Below are positions 1 through 5,648 of a DNA stretch of 31,178 nt, piece after piece. The DNA comes from Bacilli bacterium (GTDB lineage: Bacteria; Bacillota_I; Bacilli_A; ML615J-28; CAG-313), in assembly GCA_900752975.1 (NCBI GenBank), contig CAADXH010000041.1:1-31178 (forward strand), read 5' to 3'. The notes under the pieces were generated by a model. That model saw nothing but the letters and a program-made list of their open reading frames with translations. It ran no database searches and was not told the DNA's origin. The stretch's first letter is position 1; each line of letters begins with the position of its first letter. Position numbers and translations under genes: made by a program.

Positions 1-6
1 ATTCAT
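1..6 (-). CDS. Possible first two codons of a divergent gene leaving the window
   Basis: Read on the minus strand, an ATG at 6-4 follows a GAAAGGA ribosome binding site (bases 18-12) with 5 nt spacing. Only Met-Asn lie inside the window, so nothing can be said about the product. It would be transcribed divergently from rpsF. The start is inferred only from the binding site. Confidence 0.3.
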
Positions 7-51
7 GAGAGTCCTTTCTCAAAACCCATACGATGATTGACAAACCGTCAG

Positions 52-83
52 TGTTCGTGTACACAATCTAGTGTACACGAACA
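52..83. repeat. Perfect 12-bp inverted repeat (hairpin or operator)
   Basis: GTTCGTGTACAC (53-64) and GTGTACACGAAC (71-82) are perfect reverse complements around a 6-nt loop, and a T-A pair extends them. Each arm also contains the self-palindrome GTGTACAC. No U-run follows on either strand, so it is not a classical terminator. It lies between the possible divergent start at position 6 and the rpsF promoter, so a regulator site or cruciform is possible. Confidence 0.6.
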
Positions 84-111
84 TAGTAAATAAAACTTAA
101 ATCCACTTTAC

Positions 112-140
112 TTTACAAAAAGTAAAAATTATGGTATAAT
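112..140 (+). promoter_or_regulatory. Sigma-A promoter of the rpsF-ssb-rpsR operon
   Basis: TTTACA (112-117), a 17-nt spacer and TATAAT (135-140) with an upstream TG (TGGTATAAT) form an extended -10 promoter. Transcription would start near 147, leaving a leader of about 70 nt before rpsF. Confidence 0.75.
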
Positions 141-159
141 ATTGCAGTATGATTATGCG

Positions 160-203
160 TAATCATCCTTGCTTTTCAATTGTGTGAAAAGCCGATAGAC
201 CAA
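160..203 (+). promoter_or_regulatory. Probable S6:S18-binding leader of rpsF
   Basis: The leader holds a hairpin, CTTTTC (172-177) with GAAAAG (186-191) around an 8-nt loop, followed at once by CCG (192-194). A hairpin flanked by an unpaired CCG is the core of the known S6:S18 autoregulatory leader upstream of many rpsF operons, which mimics the S6:S18 site on 16S rRNA. The outer P1 stem is weak here, so the match rests on hairpin, CCG and position. The operon encodes both S6 and S18. Confidence 0.5.
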
Positions 204-218
204 AAGGAGGTGGAAAGA

Positions 219-500
219 ATGAAAAAATACGAAGTAATGTATATCATTCGCCCAAATGTTGAGGAAGAACCACGTAAGGCTTTAATGGCTGAACTTGAAA
301 AAGCTTTTACAGCTGATGGTTCAGAAGTTCTTAACGTTAAAGAAATGGGCTTAAGAGATTTAGCTTACGAAGTAGCTGGTGAAAAGAAAGGCTTTTATGT
401 ATTATTAAACGTAAATGCTACACCTGCAGCAGTTAAAGAATTTGAACGTTTAGCTAACATCAAAGAAGCAGTTATTCGTCATATTACTGTTGCTGAATAA
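219..500 (+). CDS. rpsF: 30S ribosomal protein S6
   Basis: A 93-residue S6 protein, the family's normal size, beginning MKKYEVMYIIRP, the typical first beta strand of the ferredoxin-like S6 fold; a late RHITVAE segment closes the domain. S6 pairs with S18 on the platform of the 30S subunit. ATG 219 was chosen over an in-frame upstream start at 180 because AAGGAGG (204-210) lies 8 nt before it and the family starts here. It is first in a three-gene operon, and the ssb start follows 14 nt after its stop. Confidence 0.97.
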   Translation: MKKYEVMYIIRPNVEEEPRKALMAELEKAFTADGSEVLNVKEMGLRDLAYEVAGEKKGFYVLLNVNATPAAVKEFERLANIKEAVIRHITVAE

Positions 501-514
501 TTAGGAGGGTTATT

Positions 515-1027
515 ATGAATAGAGTGGTTTTAGTAGGAAGAATTACTAGAGATCCAGAATTAAGAACTTCACCTAATGGTGTTTCCTTTGTCGCATTTAC
601 AATTGCGGTAAATAGAATAGGAAACAACAACAATGGCGAACGTGAAGCAGACTTTATTAATTGCGTTGCATTTAATAGACAAGCTGACAATCTTGCCCGT
701 TTTATTAAAAAAGGACAAATGATTGGTGTTGAAGGAAAACTTCAAACCAGAAGATATCAAGCAACTGATGGCTCAAATCGTGTGGCTACAGAAGTAATTT
801 GTGATATGGTTCATTTCTTAGAAACAAGAAATGGTGGCAACGTTCAAGGTGGATATAATGATTATTCATCATATGAACCAAGACAACAAAGTAGTTACCA
901 ACCACAAACTCCAAATCAACAATATTCTCAACCAACACGCCAACAAGCTCCAGTTGAACCATCTGATAATCCATTTGATGATATTAAAAATCAATTCGAT
1001 ATTACAGATGATGACTTACCATTTTAG
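515..1027 (+). CDS. ssb: Single-stranded DNA-binding protein
   Basis: 170 residues. An N-terminal OB-fold (about residues 1-105) begins MNRVVLVGRITRDPELR, a hallmark of bacterial SSB. A disordered Gln/Asn/Pro-rich linker (about 110-150) follows, then the acidic tip ending DDDLPF, which recruits replication and repair partners. SSB coats single-stranded DNA during replication, repair and recombination. A strong site (TTAGGAGGG) precedes the ATG. Its place between rpsF and rpsR is the classic Firmicute arrangement and ties SSB output to the S6/S18 promoter. Confidence 0.97.
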   Translation: MNRVVLVGRITRDPELRTSPNGVSFVAFTIAVNRIGNNNNGEREADFINCVAFNRQADNLARFIKKGQMIGVEGKLQTRRYQATDGSNRVATEVICDMVHFLETRNGGNVQGGYNDYSSYEPRQQSSYQPQTPNQQYSQPTRQQAPVEPSDNPFDDIKNQFDITDDDLPF

Positions 1028-1041
1028 GAGGATAAATATAC

Positions 1042-1263
1042 ATGGCAACTTTTAGAAAACGCAAAAAAACATGCTATTTTACTGACAATAAAGTTGAAAA
1101 GATAGATTGGAAAGATGCTGATTTACTAAAGAGATTTATCTCTGACCGCGGTAAAATTTTACCACGTCGTGTTACAGGTACTAAAGCGATTTATCAAAGA
1201 GAACTTGCAGTAGCAATTAAACGTGCACGTCATATGGCCTTATTACCATTCGTTAGAGAATAG
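1042..1263 (+). CDS. rpsR: 30S ribosomal protein S18
   Basis: 73 residues, full length for S18. The basic N-terminus (MATFRKRKKTCYF), the central IDWKDADLL segment and the RRVTGTKAIYQRELAVAIKRARHM region are typical. S18 binds 16S rRNA as a heterodimer with S6. An AGGAGG site (1026-1031) lies 10 nt before the ATG. It is last in the operon; an intrinsic terminator follows at 1356, and the accessory insert begins immediately after the stop codon. Confidence 0.97.
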   Translation: MATFRKRKKTCYFTDNKVEKIDWKDADLLKRFISDRGKILPRRVTGTKAIYQRELAVAIKRARHMALLPFVRE

Positions 1264-1274
1264 TAAAATACACT

Positions 1275-1403
1275 GAAATCATACAAAATAAATTCGGCAA
1301 AATGATACAAAATATTCTCGTTAAATTTATTTCATATGACAATAACAAAAACAAAAGCTTAACATTATTATGAACAAAGTTCATATTTCTTAAGCTCTTT
1401 TTT
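1275..1403 (+). repeat. Repeat A, copy 1 (left edge of the GH5 module)
   Basis: This stretch after rpsR resembles 3703-3813. Both copies contain AAATCATACAAAA (1276-1288; 3703-3715) and a 27-bp identical block (1341-1367; 3765-3791) that runs into a terminator hairpin. Sequence between these anchors has diverged. The two copies lie about 2.4 kb apart in direct orientation and enclose the GH5 gene, as expected after duplication or recombinational insertion at the rpsR terminator. Confidence 0.65.
1356..1403 (+). terminator. Terminator of the rpsF operon
   Basis: AGCTTAA (1356-1362) pairs with TTAAGCT (1390-1396), with an inner ATGAAC/GTTCAT hairpin, followed by CTTTTTTT. The outer arms match those of the terminator at 3780. 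Confidence 0.75.
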
Positions 1404-1451
1404 ATATTTATCTCTAGTAATGTAATAATTGTGTTTTAAAAAGTGAGATAT

Positions 1452-1479
1452 TTGATTTTTAGTGTAAATTATGTATAAT
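1452..1479 (+). promoter_or_regulatory. Promoter of the GH5 lipoprotein gene
   Basis: TTGATT (1452-1457), a 16-nt spacer and TATAAT (1474-1479). It lies downstream of the rpsR terminator, so the GH5 gene is its own transcription unit. Confidence 0.65.
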
Positions 1480-1545
1480 ATAATAAAGCTAAAAAGAATA
1501 ATGTTCTAATCTAATTAATTAAATATTTTATATGGAGGATAAATT

Positions 1546-3561
1546 ATGCGTAAAATTGGTATTATAATTATGATTATTTTAATGTTTGTACTTATTTCAT
1601 GCAATGCGGATGACAAATATGAATGTGAAAATGGCCATGATTTAAAATGGACAATATTACAAGAACCTACATGTAAAACCGAAGGAATAAAAGAGTTGTT
1701 GTGTATTAATTGTCACAAAGTATTGGAATCAAGTTCAATCGATATTATCTCTCATAGGTTTGAAGAATATGTGGATGAGTTAAATAATAGAATATTAAAG
1801 TGTATAATATGTGATTATCAAATTAAGGAAAATAAAATATATTGTGTTACTTTTGATTCAGATGAAGGGACTTTAATAAGTGGAAAGGAAGTACAATATC
1901 TTGCATATAATGAATTTCCTCAAACACCTGTATTTTATAAAGATGGTTATGAATTCATTGGTTTTGATAAAGAAATTGAGGCAGTTACAAATGATGTTGT
2001 TTATAAGGCTGTTTATCAAAAATTAACGATAAATAAAATATCTTCAACTGAGTTAATAAAAGATATAACTGGTGGCTTTAATTTTGTAGATTATTATGAT
2101 GATTATAAGAGTTTAAATGGTAATATAGAACCGATGATAAAAACATTAAAACAAAGTGGTTTTAATATAGTTAGTCTTCCAATAAATTGGTATGAGTATA
2201 TGAATGAAGATTACGATATTGATGAAGATGTACTAATTGTAACTAAAAAGATAGTCGATACACTTTTAGAATATAATTTTTATGTTATTATCACTTCATA
2301 TGATAGTTATGAAGATGCTTGGAGTAGTTTAAATTATTGTCAATATGATAAAACAGTAGAAATTATGAAAAAACTATGGGATCAAATAGGTAATTATTTT
2401 ATTGATTATGATGAAAGATTAATGTTTTCATTTTTAAATGAACCTCGTGATTATATAACTAATGGATATACAAGAGAAGGTGCACTAATATTAAATTTAT
2501 TAAATGAAGAGTTTGTAGAAATTATTAGGAGTCAAGGATATAATAATAAATATAGACATTTATTGATAACACCAATATGGGGTAATAGTAATGATGAAGT
2601 TTTAAAGCACTTCAAAGTTCCTAATGATGATTATATTATTATTAGTTTACATTATTATGGCCCTTTTGGTTTTGTGCATGATAGTACATATGATGAAGCA
2701 AGTTGGGATGATAAAAAAGCAGAATATCAAATTGAATTAACCAGTCATTTCAAAAATATTAAAGATAAATTTTTAGACAATAATATTGCAGTTTTGATGA
2801 CTGAATATGGTTCTCGTGATAAAAATAATATTATTGAAAGAAGTAAATGGCTTGAGTACTATATAAATGTAAGTTATAACTATGGAATTAAATGTATTAG
2901 TTGGGATTCTTTTTTAAGCTATTATGATAGAGAATTTACTTTTTCAATTATTAATAAAGAGACTGGGGAATGGAAATACCAAGAATTTCAAAAAGTATTT
3001 GAGAAACTATATGTAGAAAAAGAAGTATTACCGTATTTTAAAGAAATTAGTAATGATATTTGCAAATTATCAGATCCTGTAATTATTCCAACACAACTGA
3101 CTAATATTTTAACAAATGAAGTATATAATGTTGATGTTAAATATGATAAAGATAAGTTTGTTGAAAAAGATGGTAAGTTATATGCTATTGAACCAGGTAT
3201 ATATTACTTTTTATTTGAAGTAGAAGGATATACTTATTATTATCAAAAAAATATAATGGTTGATTATAAGTTATATGATTGTTCATTTGCTATTGAAATT
3301 AAAGAGAATAACGATAAGCAGCTACAATGTTATATAATTACTAATGGTAAGCCCACTTCTCGTTTGAAATATGATTGGTATTCTACAGATACTAATATCC
3401 TAACAATCAGCAAGTATTCAACAATTTCAATATTTAATGATGGTGTTGTTGCTATAATAGCTACTAATAAAGATAATAAAGAAGTAGGGGTTATTGAATT
3501 AACTATAAAAAATGGTAAGATTGTTAGTACAAAGAATATGTTTGTTGAAGAAAATATTTAA
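1546..3561 (+). CDS. Secreted GH5-type glycoside hydrolase lipoprotein
   Basis: 671 residues. A signal peptide ends in a lipobox (LISC, lipidated Cys19), so it is anchored to the outer membrane face. Residues about 22-95 hold Cys pairs (ENGHDLKW, PTCKTEG, LLCINCH, LKCIICD) like small Cys-rich repeats of Firmicute surface proteins. Residues about 103-160 resemble one InlB/Flg_new repeat. The GH5-like catalytic barrel spans about 168-480: the acid/base is probably Glu299 in FLNEPRD, the nucleophile Glu420 in MTEYGS, with His369 in LHYYG. The C-terminus has an Ig/Big_2-like domain (about 580-660). Likely a beta-glucanase, mannanase or related enzyme; the substrate cannot be read from sequence. 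It has a strong GGAGG site, is monocistronic, and sits in an insert flanked by repeats. Confidence 0.85.
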   Translation: MRKIGIIIMIILMFVLISCNADDKYECENGHDLKWTILQEPTCKTEGIKELLCINCHKVLESSSIDIISHRFEEYVDELNNRILKCIICDYQIKENKIYCVTFDSDEGTLISGKEVQYLAYNEFPQTPVFYKDGYEFIGFDKEIEAVTNDVVYKAVYQKLTINKISSTELIKDITGGFNFVDYYDDYKSLNGNIEPMIKTLKQSGFNIVSLPINWYEYMNEDYDIDEDVLIVTKKIVDTLLEYNFYVIITSYDSYEDAWSSLNYCQYDKTVEIMKKLWDQIGNYFIDYDERLMFSFLNEPRDYITNGYTREGALILNLLNEEFVEIIRSQGYNNKYRHLLITPIWGNSNDEVLKHFKVPNDDYIIISLHYYGPFGFVHDSTYDEASWDDKKAEYQIELTSHFKNIKDKFLDNNIAVLMTEYGSRDKNNIIERSKWLEYYINVSYNYGIKCISWDSFLSYYDREFTFSIINKETGEWKYQEFQKVFEKLYVEKEVLPYFKEISNDICKLSDPVIIPTQLTNILTNEVYNVDVKYDKDKFVEKDGKLYAIEPGIYYFLFEVEGYTYYYQKNIMVDYKLYDCSFAIEIKENNDKQLQCYIITNGKPTSRLKYDWYSTDTNILTISKYSTISIFNDGVVAIIATNKDNKEVGVIELTIKNGKIVSTKNMFVEENI

Positions 3562-3589
3562 AATTAAAATTCTCAAAACTATTTACAAA

Positions 3590-3672
3590 TTCAACAAAAC
3601 ACGACATAATAATGCGTAGAATCGTCGCAATGAGTTTTGTATCTTTTGGCGCATTTGTGTCTGTGCAGCTAC
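3590..3672 (+). repeat. Repeat B, copy 1
   Basis: Shares with 5341-5432 an ordered set of blocks: AACACGACATAATA, ATGCG, then exactly 18 nt, TTTTGTAT, and exactly 19 nt later TGTGCAGCTAC. From ATGCG to the end the copies align without gaps, although bases between the blocks differ. Conserved blocks with fixed spacing suggest a structured RNA or a recombination site rather than chance. No protein frame is shared by both copies. Confidence 0.65.
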
Positions 3673-3702
3673 AACTTGTAATCATACAATTTGCTTTGCA
3701 AA

Positions 3703-3813
3703 AAATCATACAAAACAAATTGCAAAAACTATTTTAGTACAAATGTAATAATAACATTATAAAAAATAACAAAAACAAAAGCTTAACATTACTACATGTT
3801 AAGCTCTTTTTTT
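3703..3813 (+). repeat. Repeat A, copy 2 (right edge of the GH5 module)
   Basis: Second copy of the element at 1275-1403, with the AAATCATACAAAA core at 3703-3715 and the 27-bp identical block at 3765-3791, ending in a terminator. A further ATCATACAA lies just upstream at 3680-3688. Confidence 0.65.
3780..3813. terminator. Bidirectional terminator between GH5 and the small-ORF cluster
   Basis: A perfect 10-bp stem, AGCTTAACAT (3780-3789) and ATGTTAAGCT (3796-3805), with a 6-nt loop, then CTTTTTTT on the plus strand. On the minus strand the stem is followed by TTTGTTTTTG. It can end both the GH5 transcript and the minus-strand gene that stops at 3799 inside the hairpin. Confidence 0.85.
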
Positions 3814-3990
3814 ATTCCTTTTATAATACCACTCACTTAATTCCTCACCTATATAACTATCATTAGCAATACACATAGCTATATCAAATATCTTACTTCT
3901 CAACCTAATTAACAAAAATTTATCAATTATATCTTCATAATCAACAAATAATTTATTACATATCTCATTATAATCTACTATCTTACTCAT
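3799..3990 (-). CDS. Small hypothetical protein, paralogue of its upstream neighbour
   Basis: 63 residues, beginning MSKIVDYNEICNKLF; not recognised. It has no signal peptide or membrane segment and looks like a small helical protein. It begins 3 nt after the stop of the upstream minus-strand ORF (3994-4137), with only a weak GAGAAG before the ATG, so translation is probably coupled. The two share the pattern F-D-I-x-x-x-I-x-x-D-x-Y followed by S-E (IFDIAMCIANDSYI here, LLFDIGLAIIKDEYL there), suggesting a tandem duplication. Its stop codon lies in the terminator stem. Confidence 0.6.
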   Translation of the reverse strand: MSKIVDYNEICNKLFVDYEDIIDKFLLIRLRSKIFDIAMCIANDSYIGEELSEWYYKRNKKRA

Positions 3991-3993
3991 AAT

Positions 3994-4137
3994 CTACTTC
4001 TCACTATTATTAACCAAATACTCATCTTTAATAATAGCTAAACCAATATCAAATAATAACTTTTTAAACTTTTCTTTTAAATCCTTACCATAGCCTTTCT
4101 TTACATTAATAAATAATTCTTCATTTAACTTTTTCAT
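3994..4137 (-). CDS. Small hypothetical protein, first of a paralogous pair
   Basis: 47 residues from ATG 4137, chosen over a start at 4179 because AAGGAG lies 9 nt before it. The protein is Lys/Glu-rich (MKKLNEELFINVKKGYGKD) and probably helical. It shares the FDIxxxIxxDxY pattern with the ORF at 3799-3990 and is separated from it by 3 nt. Function unknown; a regulatory pair or an immunity protein is possible but nothing specific supports it. Confidence 0.6.
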   Translation of the reverse strand: MKKLNEELFINVKKGYGKDLKEKFKKLLFDIGLAIIKDEYLVNNSEK

Positions 4138-4193
4138 TTTGAAATTCTCCTTATAATATATTTTCATATAATTTAGCACTAGTATAAAAGTAA

Positions 4194-4225
4194 AAAAAGA
4201 ACTATTGAATTTAATAGTTCTTTTT
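4194..4225. terminator. Bidirectional terminator
   Basis: AAAGAACTATT (4196-4206) and AATAGTTCTTT (4213-4223) form a perfect 11-bp stem with a 6-nt loop; A-runs and T-runs on both sides let it work in both directions. It ends the minus-strand gene that stops at 4235. Confidence 0.85.
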
Positions 4226-4234
4226 AGATATAAG

Positions 4235-4396
4235 TTAATCTAGATTATCAAAATAAGTTTCGTCATCTTCAAAATCTGATTCATCTAGACCATAAAATTG
4301 GATAATATCTTCATTTGTAAGAGTATAATGTTTTTCTAGGTATAATTCAAAATCTTTTTCTGAAGCAAAGTGTGTAAAGTTCCATTTTAATTCCAT
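4235..4396 (-). CDS. Small acidic hypothetical protein
   Basis: 53 residues, beginning MELKWNFTHFASEKDFELY and ending in a strongly acidic tail (Glu/Asp at most positions from about 38). GGAGG lies 11 nt before the ATG, and a perfect terminator follows 10 nt after the stop, so it looks like a real gene despite its size. Not recognised. Small acidic proteins often bind a basic partner (antitoxin, immunity or anti-restriction proteins), but that is only a general analogy. Confidence 0.55.
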   Translation of the reverse strand: MELKWNFTHFASEKDFELYLEKHYTLTNEDIIQFYGLDESDFEDDETYFDNLD

Positions 4397-4489
4397 TATT
4401 TTATATTCCTCCTTCCTTGAAAGATTTTTATATATACAATATTTTTCATACTAATTACTAAGATTTATTGTAAATTAGGAGTTGGGTTA

Positions 4490-4981
4490 TTAATTAATCC
4501 ATCTCCTAATCATTTTTTTGAATTTTGGGATTAAGTATAGGAATTCATAATCTTGTTTTTTTAATGGTAGTGTTTTAATAATTTTATTATTGGAATCTAA
4601 AATCTGGCAAGTTTTATTTTTTAAATTAAAAATTGTGTCTGCCTGTTCTGCTAAGTTATCAGTGAAATTACCTGTAAGCATTAGAGTTTTAAAAGTATAC
4701 TTATTGATAGCTTTAACTTCCACATAAGTTGTGAATAAAAATTCATTTGAAGTGTTCAATATACTTGTGACTTCATAGAAAGTATTGTGTTCAAATGAAT
4801 TAGAAATGTTATAAGTTAGTTCATCAATTGGTAGTGTGGAAATAAGGTTATTAGGATCTACTGAACTAAATAGATATTGAAAATCATCGATTTGATTTGG
4901 ATCCATTTTTAAAATATCCACTACATCAAAAAAGTCCTCATATGTATCGGCTATATATTTTTTAATTGTTTCTGTTATCAT
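4490..4981 (-). CDS. Hypothetical protein
   Basis: 163 residues, beginning MITETIKKYIADTYEDFFDVV; no signal peptide or clear membrane segment. The N-terminal half is acidic (PNQIDDFQYLFSSVDPNNL), a middle part looks like beta strands (EFLFTTYVEVKAINKYTFKTLMLTG), and the C-terminus is basic and helical (YLIPKFKKMIRRWIN). AAAGGA lies 11 nt before the ATG. It is the upstream gene of the minus-strand cluster and not a family I recognise. The middle strands might suit a small cytosolic binding domain, but I assign no function. Confidence 0.6.
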   Translation of the reverse strand: MITETIKKYIADTYEDFFDVVDILKMDPNQIDDFQYLFSSVDPNNLISTLPIDELTYNISNSFEHNTFYEVTSILNTSNEFLFTTYVEVKAINKYTFKTLMLTGNFTDNLAEQADTIFNLKNKTCQILDSNNKIIKTLPLKKQDYEFLYLIPKFKKMIRRWIN

Positions 4982-5239
4982 AATTATTTAATTCCTTTCT
5001 TTTTTAAAATATAAAATAAAACAAAAATAAATATAAAATAATATATTAAATAATATTTTTTTATAAAAATAGGCGCACCTCCCCCCAAAAATTAAATTTT
5101 AATTAAAATTATTAAATTATAAATATTAAGTTTTATATTATATAATACAGTAAAAAAAATCCTAATTTTTAAGATTTTCAAAAAAAAGTTAAAAAATTTT
5201 TTAGTAATGTATTTTTAACGTAAACTTTAGTCAACGCAG

Positions 5240-5327
5240 CTTCACACTTAGTGAAGTATTTTTAGTTAGTAAGTCAACTAAGTTATTTAGTAGGACAAAT
5301 TTGTCTTATAGTGAAAACTAAAAATAA
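5240..5327 (+). other. Cluster of nested inverted repeats, possible structured RNA
   Basis: CTTCAC/GTGAAG (5240-5245, 5251-5256) is followed by TATTTTT, like an intrinsic terminator. TATTTTTAGTT (about 5257-5267) is the reverse complement of AACTAAAAATA (about 5316-5326). Between these lie TTAGTT/AACTAA and the palindrome-rich TAGGACAAATTTGTCTTA (5291-5308). The pieces could fold as a closed multi-hairpin domain. No plus-strand gene lies upstream for the first hairpin to terminate. Confidence 0.4.
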
Positions 5328-5340
5328 TCTATCAAAAGGG

Positions 5341-5432
5341 TGTACAACAAAAGAAAAACACGACATAATATATGCGAGTTTGGAAACGAATTATTTTTGT
5401 ATGATTTTGTCTGGATGGGTTTGTGCAGCTAC
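5341..5432 (+). repeat. Repeat B, copy 2
   Basis: Same ordered blocks as 3590-3672. The part CGAATTATTTTTGTATGATTT (about 5387-5407), read in reverse complement, gives AAATCATACAAAA followed by an AATTCG, which also matches the core of repeat A at 1276 and 3703. A terminator follows at 5451. Confidence 0.65.
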
Positions 5433-5450
5433 ATACACATAAGAGATTAA

Positions 5451-5481
5451 AAGTTTGATATTAATTATCAAGCTTTTTTTA
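5451..5481 (+). terminator. Terminator upstream of gdpP
   Basis: AAGTTTGATA (5451-5460) pairs with TATCAAGCTT (5466-5475), with one T-G wobble and a 5-nt loop, then a T-run. With no gene immediately upstream on this strand, it may end a small RNA covering repeat B, or be the displaced end of the ancestral rpsR transcript. Confidence 0.75.
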
Positions 5482-5648
5482 TTTTTCATCGGTCATAATA
5501 ATAGGAAAAATTCATAAAGTAAAAACTTAAATTAGGAATTAAAAATAAAGGATAAAATAAAAAAAATAACATTACACGTGGAAAAATATAAAAGTTGTGG
5601 TATAATAAGTGAGTAAATATTACATAGAATGAAAGGAATGTAGATATT

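Larger units (their letters stand above)
4982..5648. other. Non-coding AT-rich spacer before gdpP
   Basis: I see no gene here. The first 200 bases are nearly pure A/T except for a short tract GGCGCACCTCCCCCC near 5070. From 5225 to 5330 there is a dense set of inverted repeats, then repeat B copy 2 (5341-5432), a terminator (5451-5481) and the gdpP promoter region. An extended -10 box (TGTGGTATAAT, 5595-5605) about 40 nt before the gdpP start probably drives gdpP; its -35 is poor. Confidence 0.6.

Noticed and set aside
3524..3718. 64-codon minus-strand frame over repeat B copy 1
   Set aside because: It overlaps the GH5 3' end, has no ribosome site, and the equivalent frame is not open in the second repeat copy.
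3590..5432. Integron attC sites
   Set aside because: The repeats sit at gene-module edges but lack the RYYYAAC and GTTRRRY ends and the required hairpin symmetry; no integron integrase is in the window.
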